Part shown: in pieces, positions 48,389 to 60,089 of the stretch
Numbering within the stretch: the stretch's first letter is position 1
How the letters are laid out: the number at the start of each line of letters is the position of its first letter
Source: Saccharomyces mikatae IFO 1815
Lineage: Eukaryota; Ascomycota; Saccharomycetes; Saccharomycetales; Saccharomycetaceae
Length of the DNA stretch: 64,000 bases
Reading direction: 5' to 3'
NCBI RefSeq assembly: GCF_947241705.1
Contig: NC_079271.1
Span: 434,001 to 498,000, forward strand
The notes under the pieces: model-generated
Database searches by the model: none
Told to the model about the DNA's origin: nothing
Seen by the model: the letters and a program-made list of their open reading frames with translations, nothing else
Program-made: the position numbers and the translations under genes

Positions 48389-51300
48389 CTACACATCAAA
48401 CATATTATGACATGTGGGTGAGGTTTTCCCTAGACTTCTCTCCAAACAATTGTCAAAGAGTTTTCCAAATTCGCGTCCTAAATCCCAGTAACTCTTGTTG
48501 AAAGTATCTCTCATAAACTGCATCATCCCACATAGAAAGTGAGTATTAGAAATGTGTTGAAGTAGACTTGCTTTTGCCCAAATTTCATTCTGAAAGCTAA
48601 CTACATCGAGTGAGCTGTCTACATACAGGTTCTGATACATTCTTAATAGATATACTTCAAAACTTTCCATTGGAATGTAATTGTTCTTCTCTTTTAAGTT
48701 GTTATTTGCAATTGTTGCTCCATTATTACTAGAGCTACCAATTGTACTTGGACTGTTGCTGTCACTTGGTTGAAGAGATTCCTCATTTGGGTCATCCGTG
48801 TTATCCCATATGCTAACTTCACAACCATGTAATGCAAAATTACAAGACCAAATCAAGAGCGAAGTTAATGCAATAGCATATGGCCTTGTGATTACAGGAT
48901 CAGAGTTCACATTATAGTTTTCCACAATGGTTGGAAGGTTATTCTCCTTTATGATAAACATTTCAAACAAAAACTGGAATGCATAGATAACAGCTACACC
49001 ACCATTGTAGGGATCTTTTGCAAACTGGAGAATTCTCTGACTGATCATATCATATTCGTCGCGGCCAATTGGAACGTTCATCCTCCAAGGTGCTCCCGCA
49101 TATATATAATAATCGTGATGCAGGATACGTAAGACAATTTGAGAGATGTGAATAACGGGTATTTTACAATTAGAAGGATTATCGGCGGAAAGTAAGTCTA
49201 AATTTTCATCATTCTCGCAATCTCCATTATCCTGATCACTTTCTCTTTCGGTTGATGCTTCTTCACATGGGGTGTTTATCCTACATAATTTCAGGTCAGT
49301 GCAGCTTTTTTGAATTTCGTGAAGCCAATAATTCATCGCAAATGAGAGAATATCTTTCCATGAAAGGCCTAAATGGTCAGTTATACCGCCTCTGAAATTA
49401 GTAATAAAATAGTCACCATTAAATTCCTCCTGGCATTGAAACAAGATAGAAATTATCCCTGCCAGGAGAATCTTCTTACCAAAAAGACTTTGAATATTCC
49501 ACTTTGTAGTGTTTTCGAAGCCTATCGAACTATCCCCTTTGTCATCGTTATTTCCTTTGTTTCTTTGCATATTATTATTTCGTAAAATTTGGATGACGTT
49601 TTTCATTAACTGCATCAACGCCGACAAGAATGTGTTATTCTCATCCCTTTTTGTGCTTCCATACCCGTGCTCCATCAAAGTTTCGTAACTCAGATCATAA
49701 GACTCCCAGACTTGATCGGGACAAGGCAATGTTAATTGAATTTGGTTACTATTAATGAATAAATTCCAATAGCCAAACACTACAGCATGTGTAGTGTCCA
49801 TGTAAAATGCATAAAAAGCTATTCTTTTCAACATTTCAAAATCAATCCATCTTTTATAAACTTCTTGTGGGTCTTGAATTGAACTTTCCCCAGAATTAGT
49901 GCCAGTCTTGACCATTAAAGGATGTCCACCTAAAGAAGGCGTTCGTCTTAATAATTGGATGGTTGTTCCGTGGTGCAAAAAAGACCTTTCGTGTAGATAT
50001 CTATTTGTACTGGTCTTTTCATATCCTTCGACTAATAATAAACTTTGAATGATGTAGGTTTTAGAAGGAGGTTGAAAATCAGCATGAGAGAAAATTATCC
50101 ACCTTAAAGGTCCACAAATTGGATCACTAATTTGTTCCCGATACTCGCTTCCTAGAAAACTTGCACCAGTCATAATAAGTGCTAGATTCAAAATCGCAGG
50201 CTGTTTGTCCACATGAAAGGAGGGTTTATGGATGAGACCATATTGGGGGTGGAAATTCAACCAAAATGATTTTAATGATTTGTGTATAGATTCAATAGAG
50301 ACATAGCGTAGCTCTGGAACAAAAGCAAACAATTCTTGGCATTTTTCTTTTGATATCTTATATTTTGTTAAAGGATGTGGATGGAAAAAAGAAGGAACGC
50401 TTTTCATAGAATGGCGCAATTGTTCCTTGTAGTTCAAAGAGAAATTGCTCTCTACTCCTAAATCTTTCGATGATCTCCGTTTTAGCTTATTGATGTTTAG
50501 CTTTTGGCTGGAAAGATTATCTTTTACTGAGGTGCTAGGGTTATCGTTGAATTTTGGTTGGGCTTTGGGAATTTTGACATTGTCTTGTTGCAATTCAAAC
50601 ATAACCGGAGGATTTTGAAACCTTTCGTCTTGTTGAAAAGGCTTTTCATTAGCGGGAACTGTAGTCTTATCAGCAAATGTATCATCAATACTCACCTGTG
50701 GAGCTTCAGAAAGTTCTTGCATGAACGATTGTAATGGATCGCTATTCAAGAAATTTGTAGAAAAAAGGTCCTGCATAATTGACAAATTAGCACCGCTAGA
50801 AGAGGATGTTAATTGATCTGTAAATGGATTCTGCGGTGGTAACGGTTGTTGTTGTTGTTGTTGTTCCGTAAGCTTTTGCTGCTGAAAATATTGTTCTTGT
50901 TGCCGATCCTGGGGAAATGACTGGATTGGCTGTTGATATGAACTGTTGGTGGAGGTTCTGTCTTGATATCGTTGCTGTACATTTGGATTAATATTTAAAT
51001 TCTGATTATTACTGCTACTGTTGTTATTAGATGCATCAACTTCGAACCCATTAGCACTAGTACGGTTATCAAATATCAAATTGAAAAACTGATTACCATT
51101 TTGACCATTATTCCTTATTCGAGTATCATAAGAAGGAAAATTAGGACTTGATTGCTGTGTGTGCATTTGTTGCTGCAATATAGGTTGTTGCAACGGTGCC
51201 CGCAGCTGCTGTGGAAATTGCAGTTGTTGTATTTGTTGCATTTGTTGCATTTGTTGTGATTGCTGTGGTTGCTGAAGCTGTTGGGGCTGTTGAATAAAAG

Positions 51301-51757
51301 GGCGAAACTTTGATTCATGTGTAACCGATGGTAGATTTACAGAATTGGAGTTCATGGTAGAAGTGCCATTCTGCACAGCAATGGGCAATTCATTAGGATT
51401 GTATGGCAAGTTTTTAGAAAGTTCTTGATTTAATGTAGAAACCTGTTCTTTATTTGTCCGAGTTAGCCTATTTTTCACCTTCGAGTGTCTCTTTTCATGC
51501 CTGATCAATAAGTCTTTCCTCACAAACGTTTTATTACAAGGCGCATTTGTAGTAGGATGCACGAAAGAACAAACATATATTTCTTTTGGCCAATGATTTA
51601 GCTTGTGTCTTGACAAATGTTCCTGGCGTGAGAAGGTTTTGTTGCATTCAGGATGTGGGCACCTAAACCTTTCAGCGGGAGAAGAGATTGAATTTGGTGC
51701 TAAATCATTTTCGGTTTCCCTTTTCCGGAGTCTGCCAGCCAGTTCTTTGCTGTGCAT
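48389..51757 (-). CDS. SDD4: C2H2 zinc-finger transcription factor Sdd4 (YPR022C)
   Basis: 1122 aa from the ATG at 51757 ([14 protein letters not shown]); the open frame continues 21 codons upstream only from a GTG, so the ATG is preferred. Two C2H2 fingers lie at about residues 31-90 ([19 protein letters not shown], then [18 protein letters not shown]). Next is a Gln-rich region (about 150-310) with broken poly-Gln and Asn runs. The C-terminal 650 residues carry the fungal-specific transcription factor domain. The S. cerevisiae protein (about 1133 aa) is a putative regulator; its targets are not settled. The length difference comes from the low-complexity parts. Confidence 0.92.
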   Translation of the reverse strand: MHSKELAGRLRKRETENDLAPNSISSPAERFRCPHPECNKTFSRQEHLSRHKLNHWPKEIYVCSFVHPTTNAPCNKTFVRKDLLIRHEKRHSKVKNRLTRTNKEQVSTLNQELSKNLPYNPNELPIAVQNGTSTMNSNSVNLPSVTHESKFRPFIQQPQQLQQPQQSQQMQQMQQIQQLQFPQQLRAPLQQPILQQQMHTQQSSPNFPSYDTRIRNNGQNGNQFFNLIFDNRTSANGFEVDASNNNSSSNNQNLNINPNVQQRYQDRTSTNSSYQQPIQSFPQDRQQEQYFQQQKLTEQQQQQQPLPPQNPFTDQLTSSSSGANLSIMQDLFSTNFLNSDPLQSFMQELSEAPQVSIDDTFADKTTVPANEKPFQQDERFQNPPVMFELQQDNVKIPKAQPKFNDNPSTSVKDNLSSQKLNINKLKRRSSKDLGVESNFSLNYKEQLRHSMKSVPSFFHPHPLTKYKISKEKCQELFAFVPELRYVSIESIHKSLKSFWLNFHPQYGLIHKPSFHVDKQPAILNLALIMTGASFLGSEYREQISDPICGPLRWIIFSHADFQPPSKTYIIQSLLLVEGYEKTSTNRYLHERSFLHHGTTIQLLRRTPSLGGHPLMVKTGTNSGESSIQDPQEVYKRWIDFEMLKRIAFYAFYMDTTHAVVFGYWNLFINSNQIQLTLPCPDQVWESYDLSYETLMEHGYGSTKRDENNTFLSALMQLMKNVIQILRNNNMQRNKGNNDDKGDSSIGFENTTKWNIQSLFGKKILLAGIISILFQCQEEFNGDYFITNFRGGITDHLGLSWKDILSFAMNYWLHEIQKSCTDLKLCRINTPCEEASTERESDQDNGDCENDENLDLLSADNPSNCKIPVIHISQIVLRILHHDYYIYAGAPWRMNVPIGRDEYDMISQRILQFAKDPYNGGVAVIYAFQFLFEMFIIKENNLPTIVENYNVNSDPVITRPYAIALTSLLIWSCNFALHGCEVSIWDNTDDPNEESLQPSDSNSPSTIGSSSNNGATIANNNLKEKNNYIPMESFEVYLLRMYQNLYVDSSLDVVSFQNEIWAKASLLQHISNTHFLCGMMQFMRDTFNKSYWDLGREFGKLFDNCLERSLGKTSPTCHNMFDV
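50850..51292 (-). repeat. Gln-codon-rich low-complexity tracts in SDD4
   Basis: Clusters of TTG, CTG and TGC on the plus strand encode broken poly-Gln on the minus strand (for example five or six Gln near 50855 and [11 protein letters not shown] near 51230-51260). The frame is kept throughout. Confidence 0.7.
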
Positions 51758-53533
51758 TTCAGCTATGTTAGTAGTTATCTTATTCACTGCTTTGTTGGCT
51801 ATCGTCGTAACTATAAACACAGCAGATGATACCTAAAAAGTCAATATAGGCCTTTGGAACCTTTAAAGAAGCTTCTCGCAACTCAAAAAAAAAAAATAAA
51901 AAAATCAGAAGAAAAGAAGCTGAACGAAACAAAAAAAAGAATCAACTACTAACCTAACTACTTAGAATCCTCAAAGAACCCCAGTATAAACCAATTCAGG
52001 GTGAAGGGTCAAGCGCATATGTGATATTCTTCCAATATCTATCATACATTACATTAGACGTAACCCTCTTATAAAACCTATTTGCTCTTGCACAAAAGTG
52101 TAAAGGATGATAGTAGTCCCATCGCCAGGTATAAGCAATACCAGAAAAAGGTCGATAACAAAAGACATTTGAAAAAAATTCAAATGTGTTGCTGTACTTT
52201 CTAGGAGGTGTACGTAGTCTTCAAGTGAGTATCGTCATAAGCACGAGGAGCTCCCTATTCTTAAGGTTAAGTAGTGCTTTTTTTCTTCTAAAATATTAAA
52301 AAAAGCTTGCGTAAATCATTGGAGTTTGACGTGATCAATCTAATTCCCTTATGTAAGCACATCTGATGAATCTTATAAATTCTTTGTAGCAGTAATCTCA
52401 CTTTAATTTTCGAGAACTATATTTTCACCGTTAAATTAACGACTCAGGAACAATTACATTTGCTGTATTAAACCTGCAAAATAACTCATAGTGAGAAACT
52501 AACCTGTATAGGTATTGACTATCCCTGTCTTTTTTCTTTCTTCGGATGTTTTGGTTAAAAGCATTAATTTGTATGTAATGCAAGTGTTATCTATAATAAT
52601 TGCAGCTGCAATTGTGGCATCTCCATTTTACAATCACGAGTAAATAAACATAACACATCCATTGAAAAACTCGGAACTAACTCATGCTCTTTCCCAAGTT
52701 TATTTGGCTATTTATGTCAGAAAAGTGTGAAGTTAACTCTCGATGAAGTTTACTTGCATCTTGTTGCACTGAATGTCTAATGACTTTGCAGGACCCTTTT
52801 CCGCTGTGCTGCCCGCCATAGAAGGAACCGTAGAACAAGAGATGATTCAAGATTATATAATGGCGCATATAATGTCATTTCAATTACGTTGCATAGACTG
52901 TATAGTTCGTATCAAGGCCCACATCTTTTTTGCATTATGATAGTATGATTGCTATTGCACGTGATTACTACACATAGACTGAAATTTTGAGAGAAATGAT
53001 AACGCCACATAAAGAGGAATTGTTCAAACTTAAAAAGCTAGGAGGAAATACTAGAGCGAACATCCCTAAGGACAAGAAAGCCTTATGTAGTAATTTAAGC
53101 AGACAAAGTTTTAAATCAAAATATAAAACAACATACTCCTGGCAGAATCTTGCTATTTTTCATACTTATAGGTCTCAATCAAGGTTTTGATAGTTACAAA
53201 ACTCTTGATAAGTTTGACAAACAATAAAGCGTAAATACTGAAAATAAGATTCTGCCTACTTAAAAAAACAGCTCCACAATGTAATCAGGCGAACACCGGC
53301 TACTACTTCATAGAAACCTTGGAAAAATCAATAAACATACTTTACTAAATAAAACGTCAAAACATTGTTAAACTAAAACAAGTAGTATTCTTAATTCAGC
53401 TCAAACGAGCATTGGGAAAAGCATCGCGAACGGGAGTGGTCCTTATGCGTTTCGGAGCAGCATTTCAAGTAGTACTGCATAAATACGGGAGAGCTAATCA
53501 TCTCCAACACACCTATGATTTGGTAGAGACGTC
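51758..53533. other. SDD4 upstream / EAF3 downstream region
   Basis: 1776 bases with no supportable gene; open frames are at most about 67 codons. Contains A runs near 51883-51903, and CACGTG at 52958-52963, which with the two next bases reads CACGTGAT, the Cbf1 consensus, about 1.2 kb from SDD4. No tRNA or LTR was recognised. It is large for this otherwise compact stretch. Confidence 0.5.
52958..52965 (-). promoter_or_regulatory. Cbf1/E-box site CACGTGAT
   Basis: The reverse strand reads ATCACGTG, a full Cbf1 (and CDEI-like) consensus. It is isolated and far from either gene start, so its function is doubtful. Confidence 0.35.
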
Positions 53534-54739
53534 TCACATACCTAAAGCCACTCCTTCGTATTGGCTAGACGTATTAACGTATAGAGCGTCGTCACTATGA
53601 TTGGGATCCTTGTCATTAAAATACTCGTCCATATGCATTAACAGCCAAACCAGAAAATTTTCAGTTTGTTTGATTAAAAGCTGGCAGCTCTGTATATCCA
53701 TTGTAGTTGAAGAAATCAATTCTGGCAAGACACTTATCAACCTTAACAGATGAATGCTCCCATAGACTTTAATGGGTACTAGTGGCTTTTGGTCTTTGGC
53801 TGACTTCTTTAAAAGTTCGTCATATTGCAGCCGCTCCAATCTATATAAAAGCATATTACCTAGACATTTGTCAAAATACAACTTGAGACCCGCACAATAT
53901 TCGCTCAATTGTGATTGTGATCCTGGAGATTCTAATTCTTGACTCAGTTCATGCTCGTATTTGTTTAGTACCTGTTCTACCGTGACATCAGCAGGCAACC
54001 GGCAGATTTTCTTGTCCTTCGTTACATATTCCCAATCGTCCACCAGCACGCTTTTCAATTTTATTGGAATATGCAGGGATATCTTAGGAGTTGGATAGCT
54101 GGGTATGAGGTGCAGCATATTTGGTGACAGAGAGGATGACCTTCTGCGGTCATCATGCCCATTTTGATCAGAGGAGGAACGCAAAGAACTACCAGGATGG
54201 AGGGAACTGGCGGAATTCCTCCCACTTTTCTTCCCACTCACAGAAGATACTAACGAACTCTGAGATGCACTTTTACTTATACTAGCATTCGAACGGCTAT
54301 CCCCCTTTCTTTTCCCACCATTGTTAGATCCTCCTACACTATTTGAAATCTTCTTTTTTTTCTGTTGTTCCAGCAGTGATTTCTTGGCCTCCTTTGCCTC
54401 ATTTGTCAGTCTTTTCTTCATAGCAACATTCTCCTCGTTATAAGCCCGTATTCTATCATACCCAACCCACTCATCCCAGCTGGACTTCCAACCTTGGTAA
54501 TGAATAAAAAAACACTTGCCGTTGACAATTTCTTCCGGAATGCTTTCATCCTCTCCCAGTTTCTGTGGCTGCGTTTCTTTGCTTATCTGTGAACTAACAC
54601 CTGGTTTATCATTAGGAATGCTAATATACGTTTTCGAAGATGGATCCCATATCTTCAAGATCTTTGCTTCATACATAAGAGGACCATGGAATGCCAAACA
54701 CCGCCCACCAAGTGTAAATTCTTGCTCTAAATCTACCAT
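53534..54739 (-). CDS. EAF3: Chromodomain/MRG protein Eaf3 (NuA4 and Rpd3S)
   Basis: 401 aa from the ATG at 54739 (MVDLEQEFTLGGRCLAFHG), the S. cerevisiae length; five further open codons upstream begin with TTG and are not used. Eaf3 is shared by NuA4 acetyltransferase and Rpd3S deacetylase and reads H3K36 methylation to silence cryptic promoters in gene bodies. The chromo barrel is at about 8-115, with FFIHYQGWKSSWDEWV. A Lys and Ser-rich linker (about 120-210) follows, then the MRG domain (about 215-395). It is divergent from YME1. Confidence 0.97.
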   Translation of the reverse strand: MVDLEQEFTLGGRCLAFHGPLMYEAKILKIWDPSSKTYISIPNDKPGVSSQISKETQPQKLGEDESIPEEIVNGKCFFIHYQGWKSSWDEWVGYDRIRAYNEENVAMKKRLTNEAKEAKKSLLEQQKKKKISNSVGGSNNGGKRKGDSRSNASISKSASQSSLVSSVSGKKSGRNSASSLHPGSSLRSSSDQNGHDDRRRSSSLSPNMLHLIPSYPTPKISLHIPIKLKSVLVDDWEYVTKDKKICRLPADVTVEQVLNKYEHELSQELESPGSQSQLSEYCAGLKLYFDKCLGNMLLYRLERLQYDELLKKSAKDQKPLVPIKVYGSIHLLRLISVLPELISSTTMDIQSCQLLIKQTENFLVWLLMHMDEYFNDKDPNHSDDALYVNTSSQYEGVALGM

Positions 54740-55186
54740 TATACGCTTATTCAATAGCGTGGATACAGTGTTGACGCTTCACAGAACCAGATACAGTCTA
54801 TCACATGCTTCTAACAGCCTTTAAGCAATATACCCTTTTACGTGTTTGCTGAATTTTCAGATGCTTCTTCTATCTTCATCACCCGTGGAACACGACATTT
54901 GGCTTTGCCGGAGGAACGGCCCCCAGTCTTTGCCACCTTTTCTATCAGCATCGGTTGGTTAGTAATCTCGAATCACATGGTACCTCTTTGTTCAAGGAGT
55001 CATAAAGCTTCTGCACGCAACAGAGGAAGTGGAAAAACAGTATATCGGACTTGGTGAAGTGAGTTAAATCTCTACCTTGCAGTTTCGATAAATAAACATC
55101 AAGCATAGCTTAAAAGGAAAAGTGAATTTTATTGAAGTGCTATTTGATTAGGATAACAGTGGATATAACAAGCAGAGACGTAATAG
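54740..55186. other. EAF3-YME1 divergent promoter region
   Basis: 447 bases shared by two divergent genes. A 71-codon frame at 54842-55057 has no recognised content. No perfect factor site was seen. Confidence 0.5.
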
Positions 55187-57430
55187 ATGAACGTTTCAAA
55201 AATCCTTGCATCGCCCACGGTCACATCGAATGTTTTGCGCATATTTGCTCCCAGGCTGCCACAAATTGGTGCTTCTTTGCTAGTACATAAAAAATGGGCC
55301 TTAAGATCGAAGAAGTTTAATCGTTTTTATTCTGAAAAGGTCAGCGATGAGATACCTTCAAAGAAGGGCGTTGACGGCACTGAAAAGTTGACCAATAAAT
55401 CTACAATTTCTACAAAGGACAATGCCTCTTCGTCACAACCACCCAACAGTAATGATAAAACTAAACAGGCAAACGTAGCTGTGTCACATGCCATGCTGGC
55501 AACTAGGGAACAGGAGGCTAATAAAGATTTAACTAGTCCTGATGCGCAAGCAGCCTTTTACAAGCTTCTGCTGCAATCAAACTACCCTCAATATGTAGTC
55601 TCCCGATTCGAGACACCCGGTATTGCATCTTCGCCCGAGTGTATGGAGCTGTATATGGAGGCTTTACAAAGGATAGGCAGACACTCGGAAGCCGATGCCG
55701 TAAGACAGAATTTATTAACAGCCAGTTCTGCTGGTGCGGTTAACCCATCATTGGCTTCATCTTCATCAAACCAGTCAGGTTATCATGGCAACTTTCCATC
55801 TATGTATTCTCCACTGTATGGATCCCGCAAAGAGCCGCTACATGTTGTCGTTTCTGAATCAACCTTTACTGTGGTATCAAGATGGGTAAAGTGGTTGCTT
55901 GTTTTTGGTGTCCTAACCTATTCTTTTTCAGAAGGTTTCAAATATATCACGGAAAATACAACACTACTGAAGTCGTCAGAGGTGGCCGACAAATCTGTTG
56001 ATGTTGCCAAGACAAACGTCAAATTTGATGATGTATGCGGTTGTGATGAAGCTCGTGCAGAATTGGAAGAAATCGTCGATTTCTTAAAGGATCCAACCAA
56101 GTACGAATCTTTGGGTGGCAAACTACCAAAGGGTGTGTTGTTGACTGGACCTCCTGGTACAGGTAAGACTTTGTTGGCTAGAGCGACTGCCGGTGAGGCC
56201 GGTGTAGATTTTTTCTTTATGTCGGGTTCTGAATTTGATGAAGTTTACGTCGGTGTTGGTGCTAAGCGTATCCGTGATTTGTTCGCCCAAGCACGTTCTC
56301 GTGCCCCAGCTATTATTTTTATTGATGAATTGGATGCTATCGGTGGTAAACGTAATCCAAAGGATCAGGCGTATGCTAAACAAACGTTGAATCAGTTATT
56401 GGTTGAGTTAGATGGTTTTTCACAAACAAGCGGAATTATTATCATTGGTGCCACCAATTTCCCTGAGGCCTTAGATAAGGCGTTAACTAGGCCAGGAAGA
56501 TTTGATAAGGTCGTGAATGTGGATTTACCGGATGTTCGAGGTCGTGCTGATATATTGAAACACCACATGAAGAAAATCACATTGGCAGACAATGTAGATC
56601 CAACTATTATTGCACGTGGAACCCCAGGCTTATCAGGTGCTGAGCTAGCAAATTTAGTTAATCAAGCAGCAGTTTATGCCTGTCAGAAGAACGCTGTTTC
56701 TGTTGATATGTCGCATTTTGAGTGGGCTAAGGATAAGATCTTGATGGGCGCTGAAAGAAAAACCATGGTTTTAACAGATGCGGCTAGAAAAGCCACTGCT
56801 TTCCACGAGGCTGGACACGCCATCATGGCCAAGTACACCAACGGTGCTACCCCCCTATACAAGGCTACTATTTTACCCAGAGGTAGAGCATTAGGTATTA
56901 CTTTCCAACTACCAGAAATGGATAAGGTCGATATCACCAAAAGGGAATGTCAAGCTAGGTTGGACGTGTGCATGGGGGGAAAAATTGCAGAAGAATTAAT
57001 ATATGGTAAAGATAACACCACAAGTGGTTGTGGATCTGATTTGCAAAGCGCAACTGGCACAGCAAGGGCAATGGTCACCCAATACGGTATGAGTGACGAT
57101 GTTGGTCCTGTCAATTTGTCAGAGAATTGGGAGACTTGGTCTAATAAGATTCGCTATATTGCTGATAACGAGGTAATTGAACTTTTGAAGGACTCAGAAG
57201 AAAGAACAAGAAGATTGTTGACTAAGAAAAATGTCGAACTACATAGACTTGCCCAGGGTCTTATTGAATACGAGACACTAGATGCACATGAAATTGAAAA
57301 GGTTTGTAAGGGTGAAAAGTTGGATAAACTCAAGACTTCTACCAATACGGTTGTGGAGGGGCCAGACAGTGACGAACGTAAGGATATTGGAGACGACAAA
57401 CCAAAAATTCCCACAATGTTGAATGCATGA
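55187..57430 (+). CDS. YME1: Mitochondrial i-AAA protease Yme1
   Basis: 747 aa, the S. cerevisiae length. It is the inner-membrane AAA+ metalloprotease facing the intermembrane space that removes unfolded and short-lived proteins. The N-terminal about 50 residues are basic (presequence). A transmembrane helix lies near 228-246 ([19 protein letters not shown]). The AAA module has Walker A GPPGTGKT at 321-328, Walker [12 protein letters not shown] near 373-383, and a second-region GRFDK motif. The zinc protease site HEAGH is at 540-544. All motifs are intact. Confidence 0.98.
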   Translation: MNVSKILASPTVTSNVLRIFAPRLPQIGASLLVHKKWALRSKKFNRFYSEKVSDEIPSKKGVDGTEKLTNKSTISTKDNASSSQPPNSNDKTKQANVAVSHAMLATREQEANKDLTSPDAQAAFYKLLLQSNYPQYVVSRFETPGIASSPECMELYMEALQRIGRHSEADAVRQNLLTASSAGAVNPSLASSSSNQSGYHGNFPSMYSPLYGSRKEPLHVVVSESTFTVVSRWVKWLLVFGVLTYSFSEGFKYITENTTLLKSSEVADKSVDVAKTNVKFDDVCGCDEARAELEEIVDFLKDPTKYESLGGKLPKGVLLTGPPGTGKTLLARATAGEAGVDFFFMSGSEFDEVYVGVGAKRIRDLFAQARSRAPAIIFIDELDAIGGKRNPKDQAYAKQTLNQLLVELDGFSQTSGIIIIGATNFPEALDKALTRPGRFDKVVNVDLPDVRGRADILKHHMKKITLADNVDPTIIARGTPGLSGAELANLVNQAAVYACQKNAVSVDMSHFEWAKDKILMGAERKTMVLTDAARKATAFHEAGHAIMAKYTNGATPLYKATILPRGRALGITFQLPEMDKVDITKRECQARLDVCMGGKIAEELIYGKDNTTSGCGSDLQSATGTARAMVTQYGMSDDVGPVNLSENWETWSNKIRYIADNEVIELLKDSEERTRRLLTKKNVELHRLAQGLIEYETLDAHEIEKVCKGEKLDKLKTSTNTVVEGPDSDERKDIGDDKPKIPTMLNA

Positions 57431-58092
57431 TTTTTTTACAGGAAGTGAGATTATCAAGGGGCTAATCTCAAAACTAAGTGTAATCTGTTCTTTTCTGTCG
57501 GTTTCATTTCCTCTAATACCAACTGCAATGGAGTATTAACGCTAAAAGTTTTCAGAATAGTCTGGCTCCCCCTCCCAGTCGGCTTGAAATGTTAAATTAT
57601 TCGTAAAAGAATATGATATGTAATTAGTCCTATACTAAGATAAAGAAGCCCTTATCCTGGGCCTCTGTGAAGAACTTGAAATTTCAGGATAAAAATTAGC
57701 CGTAAGGGACTTATTATTTCGCATCATTCCTTCGGCATATATCGGCTGCCCTAATAATAAGCTTTGCGAATTCAGCCTAAGAAGCGTGAAAATATTGATG
57801 ATTGAGCTGAAAAGGCTGTTTAATCTTCCCTGAAATTTAAGATAAAGCACTTGTTCATATATAAATATCTGTGTATCAATATGCCATACATTGTAAATAG
57901 AATATTCAATGGACTTAACGTATGTAGCAAATATATTATATCGCAGCGCTAATTAGTAATTTAATGATCATCATTCTTATGCAGCGTATATTGGTGGCAT
58001 GGAAATAATTGAAAACAATCCCGGTGTATATACCTATGCAATACCGTACATATAAATAAAAGGACAACAGCCTGCAGTAACAATTTTCATTT
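57431..58092. other. YME1-CCL1 convergent 3' region
   Basis: 662 AT-rich bases between convergent genes, holding both 3' ends. Open frames at 57635-57850 and 57936-58133 look like chance. No repeat recognised. Confidence 0.5.
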
Positions 58093-59268
58093 TCATATTT
58101 TTTGCCTTTTTTCAGCAGCAGGGGTATCTTCATTCATTTTTCTTTTGAGTTTTTGAATCAGAGTTAAAGGATTTTGACAATAATAATTCTTTGCTGCTAT
58201 TTTCTTGGCTTCTTCGGTACTTAGAGGTTTGGGTTCTTCGATGAGACTTTTACATTCGCGTATTATAGCTAACAACTTTGCAGAATCTATTGGAGATTTT
58301 CCATCATCTAAATTCTGCTCCTTATTTTTCTTTGTTGTATTAGTATCATTTTGTTCTTCCTTCTCTCCGCTCTCCGATACCGGTTCCTGGCTATTTTCTC
58401 GACTGGGAAATTTCATTTCTAAATATCTCGTTACCAAGGCTTCATCCTCAATTAGTAGTGTTGCTAGCGTTATTTGAGGAGGGGTATAGAAATATACGAC
58501 ATCGGTTAATATTGCAGCAGTTATTCTTTTCTTGCATCTGTCATATATTTGGCCCATATAGTTTAAATCTACTTTACCATAAAGAACGTTTTGAATATCC
58601 AAAAAAAAACCATGAAGCGGTTTATACGGATGATGATTCAATAGTGAGAATTTTAATGACTCTAATAACTTGAACTCGAACTTCAGGATACTTTCTCTAG
58701 TAGACTTAGCCTTTTGAGCAAATGAGTCTACACTAATAAAATAGTTTTCCGATTTACAGGCCAAAAAAATTGTTGTATGAACAATACTCTTTGGATCGAT
58801 TTGCATAACCGAGTTTTCTAAAAAGAACCGTCTAAAAAAAGATATTGCAGTAGCTACTACTTCAGTTGGCAAATTTAGATGTTGGGCTATTACTTGAACT
58901 TTCTTTGCGTAGAAATTCACCAAACCCAGCTCTTCTTCCATTGTTAAAGGTATAGCTTTGTCTTCTAGAACCTTTATTTCTTCTTCTGTTAAATTGGACG
59001 CTTCTCTTACCTTTAATAAATTCTCTTCAATGTAGGCTATCGCTCGAGCATTAGTGTCTATTCTTTTCTCCTGGAGTTGATCTCTAGTATACGACCACAT
59101 CCTGTACTGTGAAGAGTGCCTATAGAGATCATCATCAGATATTCTCTTGTAATTGAAAGGCTTGTTATTCTCCGCTGCTGGTTTCAATTCTGCCTCTTTT
59201 CCCTTTACTGTCATGTTCGCAGGAGCGGAATTCGATGTGCTCTTTTCACCTACTTGAACATCTGTCAT
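58093..59268 (-). CDS. CCL1: TFIIH cyclin Ccl1 (partner of Kin28)
   Basis: 391 aa; remembered S. cerevisiae Ccl1 is 393 aa. It is the cyclin H orthologue in the TFIIK module (Kin28-Ccl1-Tfb3), which phosphorylates the Pol II CTD at promoters. The cyclin folds span about residues 75-290; family segments include KRISDDDLYRHSSQYRMWSY at about 41-60, DPKSIVHTTIFLACKSE near 158-174, and FEFKLLESLKFSLLNHHPY. The C-terminus is charged and low in complexity, ending in a Lys/Arg-rich tail. It is divergent from ATH1. Confidence 0.95.
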   Translation of the reverse strand: MTDVQVGEKSTSNSAPANMTVKGKEAELKPAAENNKPFNYKRISDDDLYRHSSQYRMWSYTRDQLQEKRIDTNARAIAYIEENLLKVREASNLTEEEIKVLEDKAIPLTMEEELGLVNFYAKKVQVIAQHLNLPTEVVATAISFFRRFFLENSVMQIDPKSIVHTTIFLACKSENYFISVDSFAQKAKSTRESILKFEFKLLESLKFSLLNHHPYKPLHGFFLDIQNVLYGKVDLNYMGQIYDRCKKRITAAILTDVVYFYTPPQITLATLLIEDEALVTRYLEMKFPSRENSQEPVSESGEKEEQNDTNTTKKNKEQNLDDGKSPIDSAKLLAIIRECKSLIEEPKPLSTEEAKKIAAKNYYCQNPLTLIQKLKRKMNEDTPAAEKRQKI

Positions 59269-60089
59269 TCTTTTGAGATTTCATAAGCTGGCAGCACGTT
59301 TTCTCGTAATTGTAAGATGTGTTCATTCATTTGCTATAGATTCGTTCTATATATAAAAACCTTTCTTATTTCATGTTATAAGTTTTTACCCGGCTCGTGA
59401 ACGGCATAAGCAGTGAAGGGGTGTATGACAGAAACGAAAGTTCCCTTATTCTGCCTATGGTAAATACGTTCACAGTCTCAAAGTAGAATGCACAAGGTTT
59501 TTTCGTTCTTGAAACTAGCAATAAGAATAACTACGATTCCTTACGTCGCTCCTTCGAAACACAACGTCTCTATTTCGACTTTTGGTTATTTTCACTACAC
59601 TGGAACAAGTACGTCTGCAATATCCATAGACCTATTCAGACATCCCTTATCTCATTCTTTTTCGTCAAGGGCAGATATTGAAAAAAGAAAGAAAAATTCT
59701 TGTTCATTCTAGCCGTAAACCTATTACGCTCACTTTTATTAAGTGGAAACTGTGAAGAAGTATCGACAACTAGTTTGAGTCAACTTAAGTAGTAAAAAGC
59801 CCTTTTTCTACCCTACAGAATTATCTCCTTTAGGTACAGCCCATTTTCAAGAACTACTTGGCACTATAAATCAGCATCAGCCGGTTTGATATATCTGGAA
59901 AAAGAAGTTCTGTAATCACCGGACAACAATAACAAAGTTTCTCCAATTTCCTTTATATTACTCCCTTTTTTCTAAGAAAGAAAAAAAGTCCGACTACTCC
60001 TTAAAAAAGGATCCATCAGTCCTTTATGAGAGTTAGCTAGTATCATCTAATATTGCGTCTGTCTCTACCGAATTTTCCTCGTTTCAATA
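59269..60089. other. CCL1-ATH1 divergent promoter region
   Basis: 821 bases. An STRE core AGGGG is at 59417-59421, consistent with stress control of a trehalase, but it is single. An ATG-led frame of 74 codons (59488-59712) has no recognised content. Confidence 0.5.

Noticed and set aside
59488-59712. 74-codon ATG frame between CCL1 and ATH1
   Set aside because: Lies in a divergent promoter region; composition is ordinary and no family resemblance seen.
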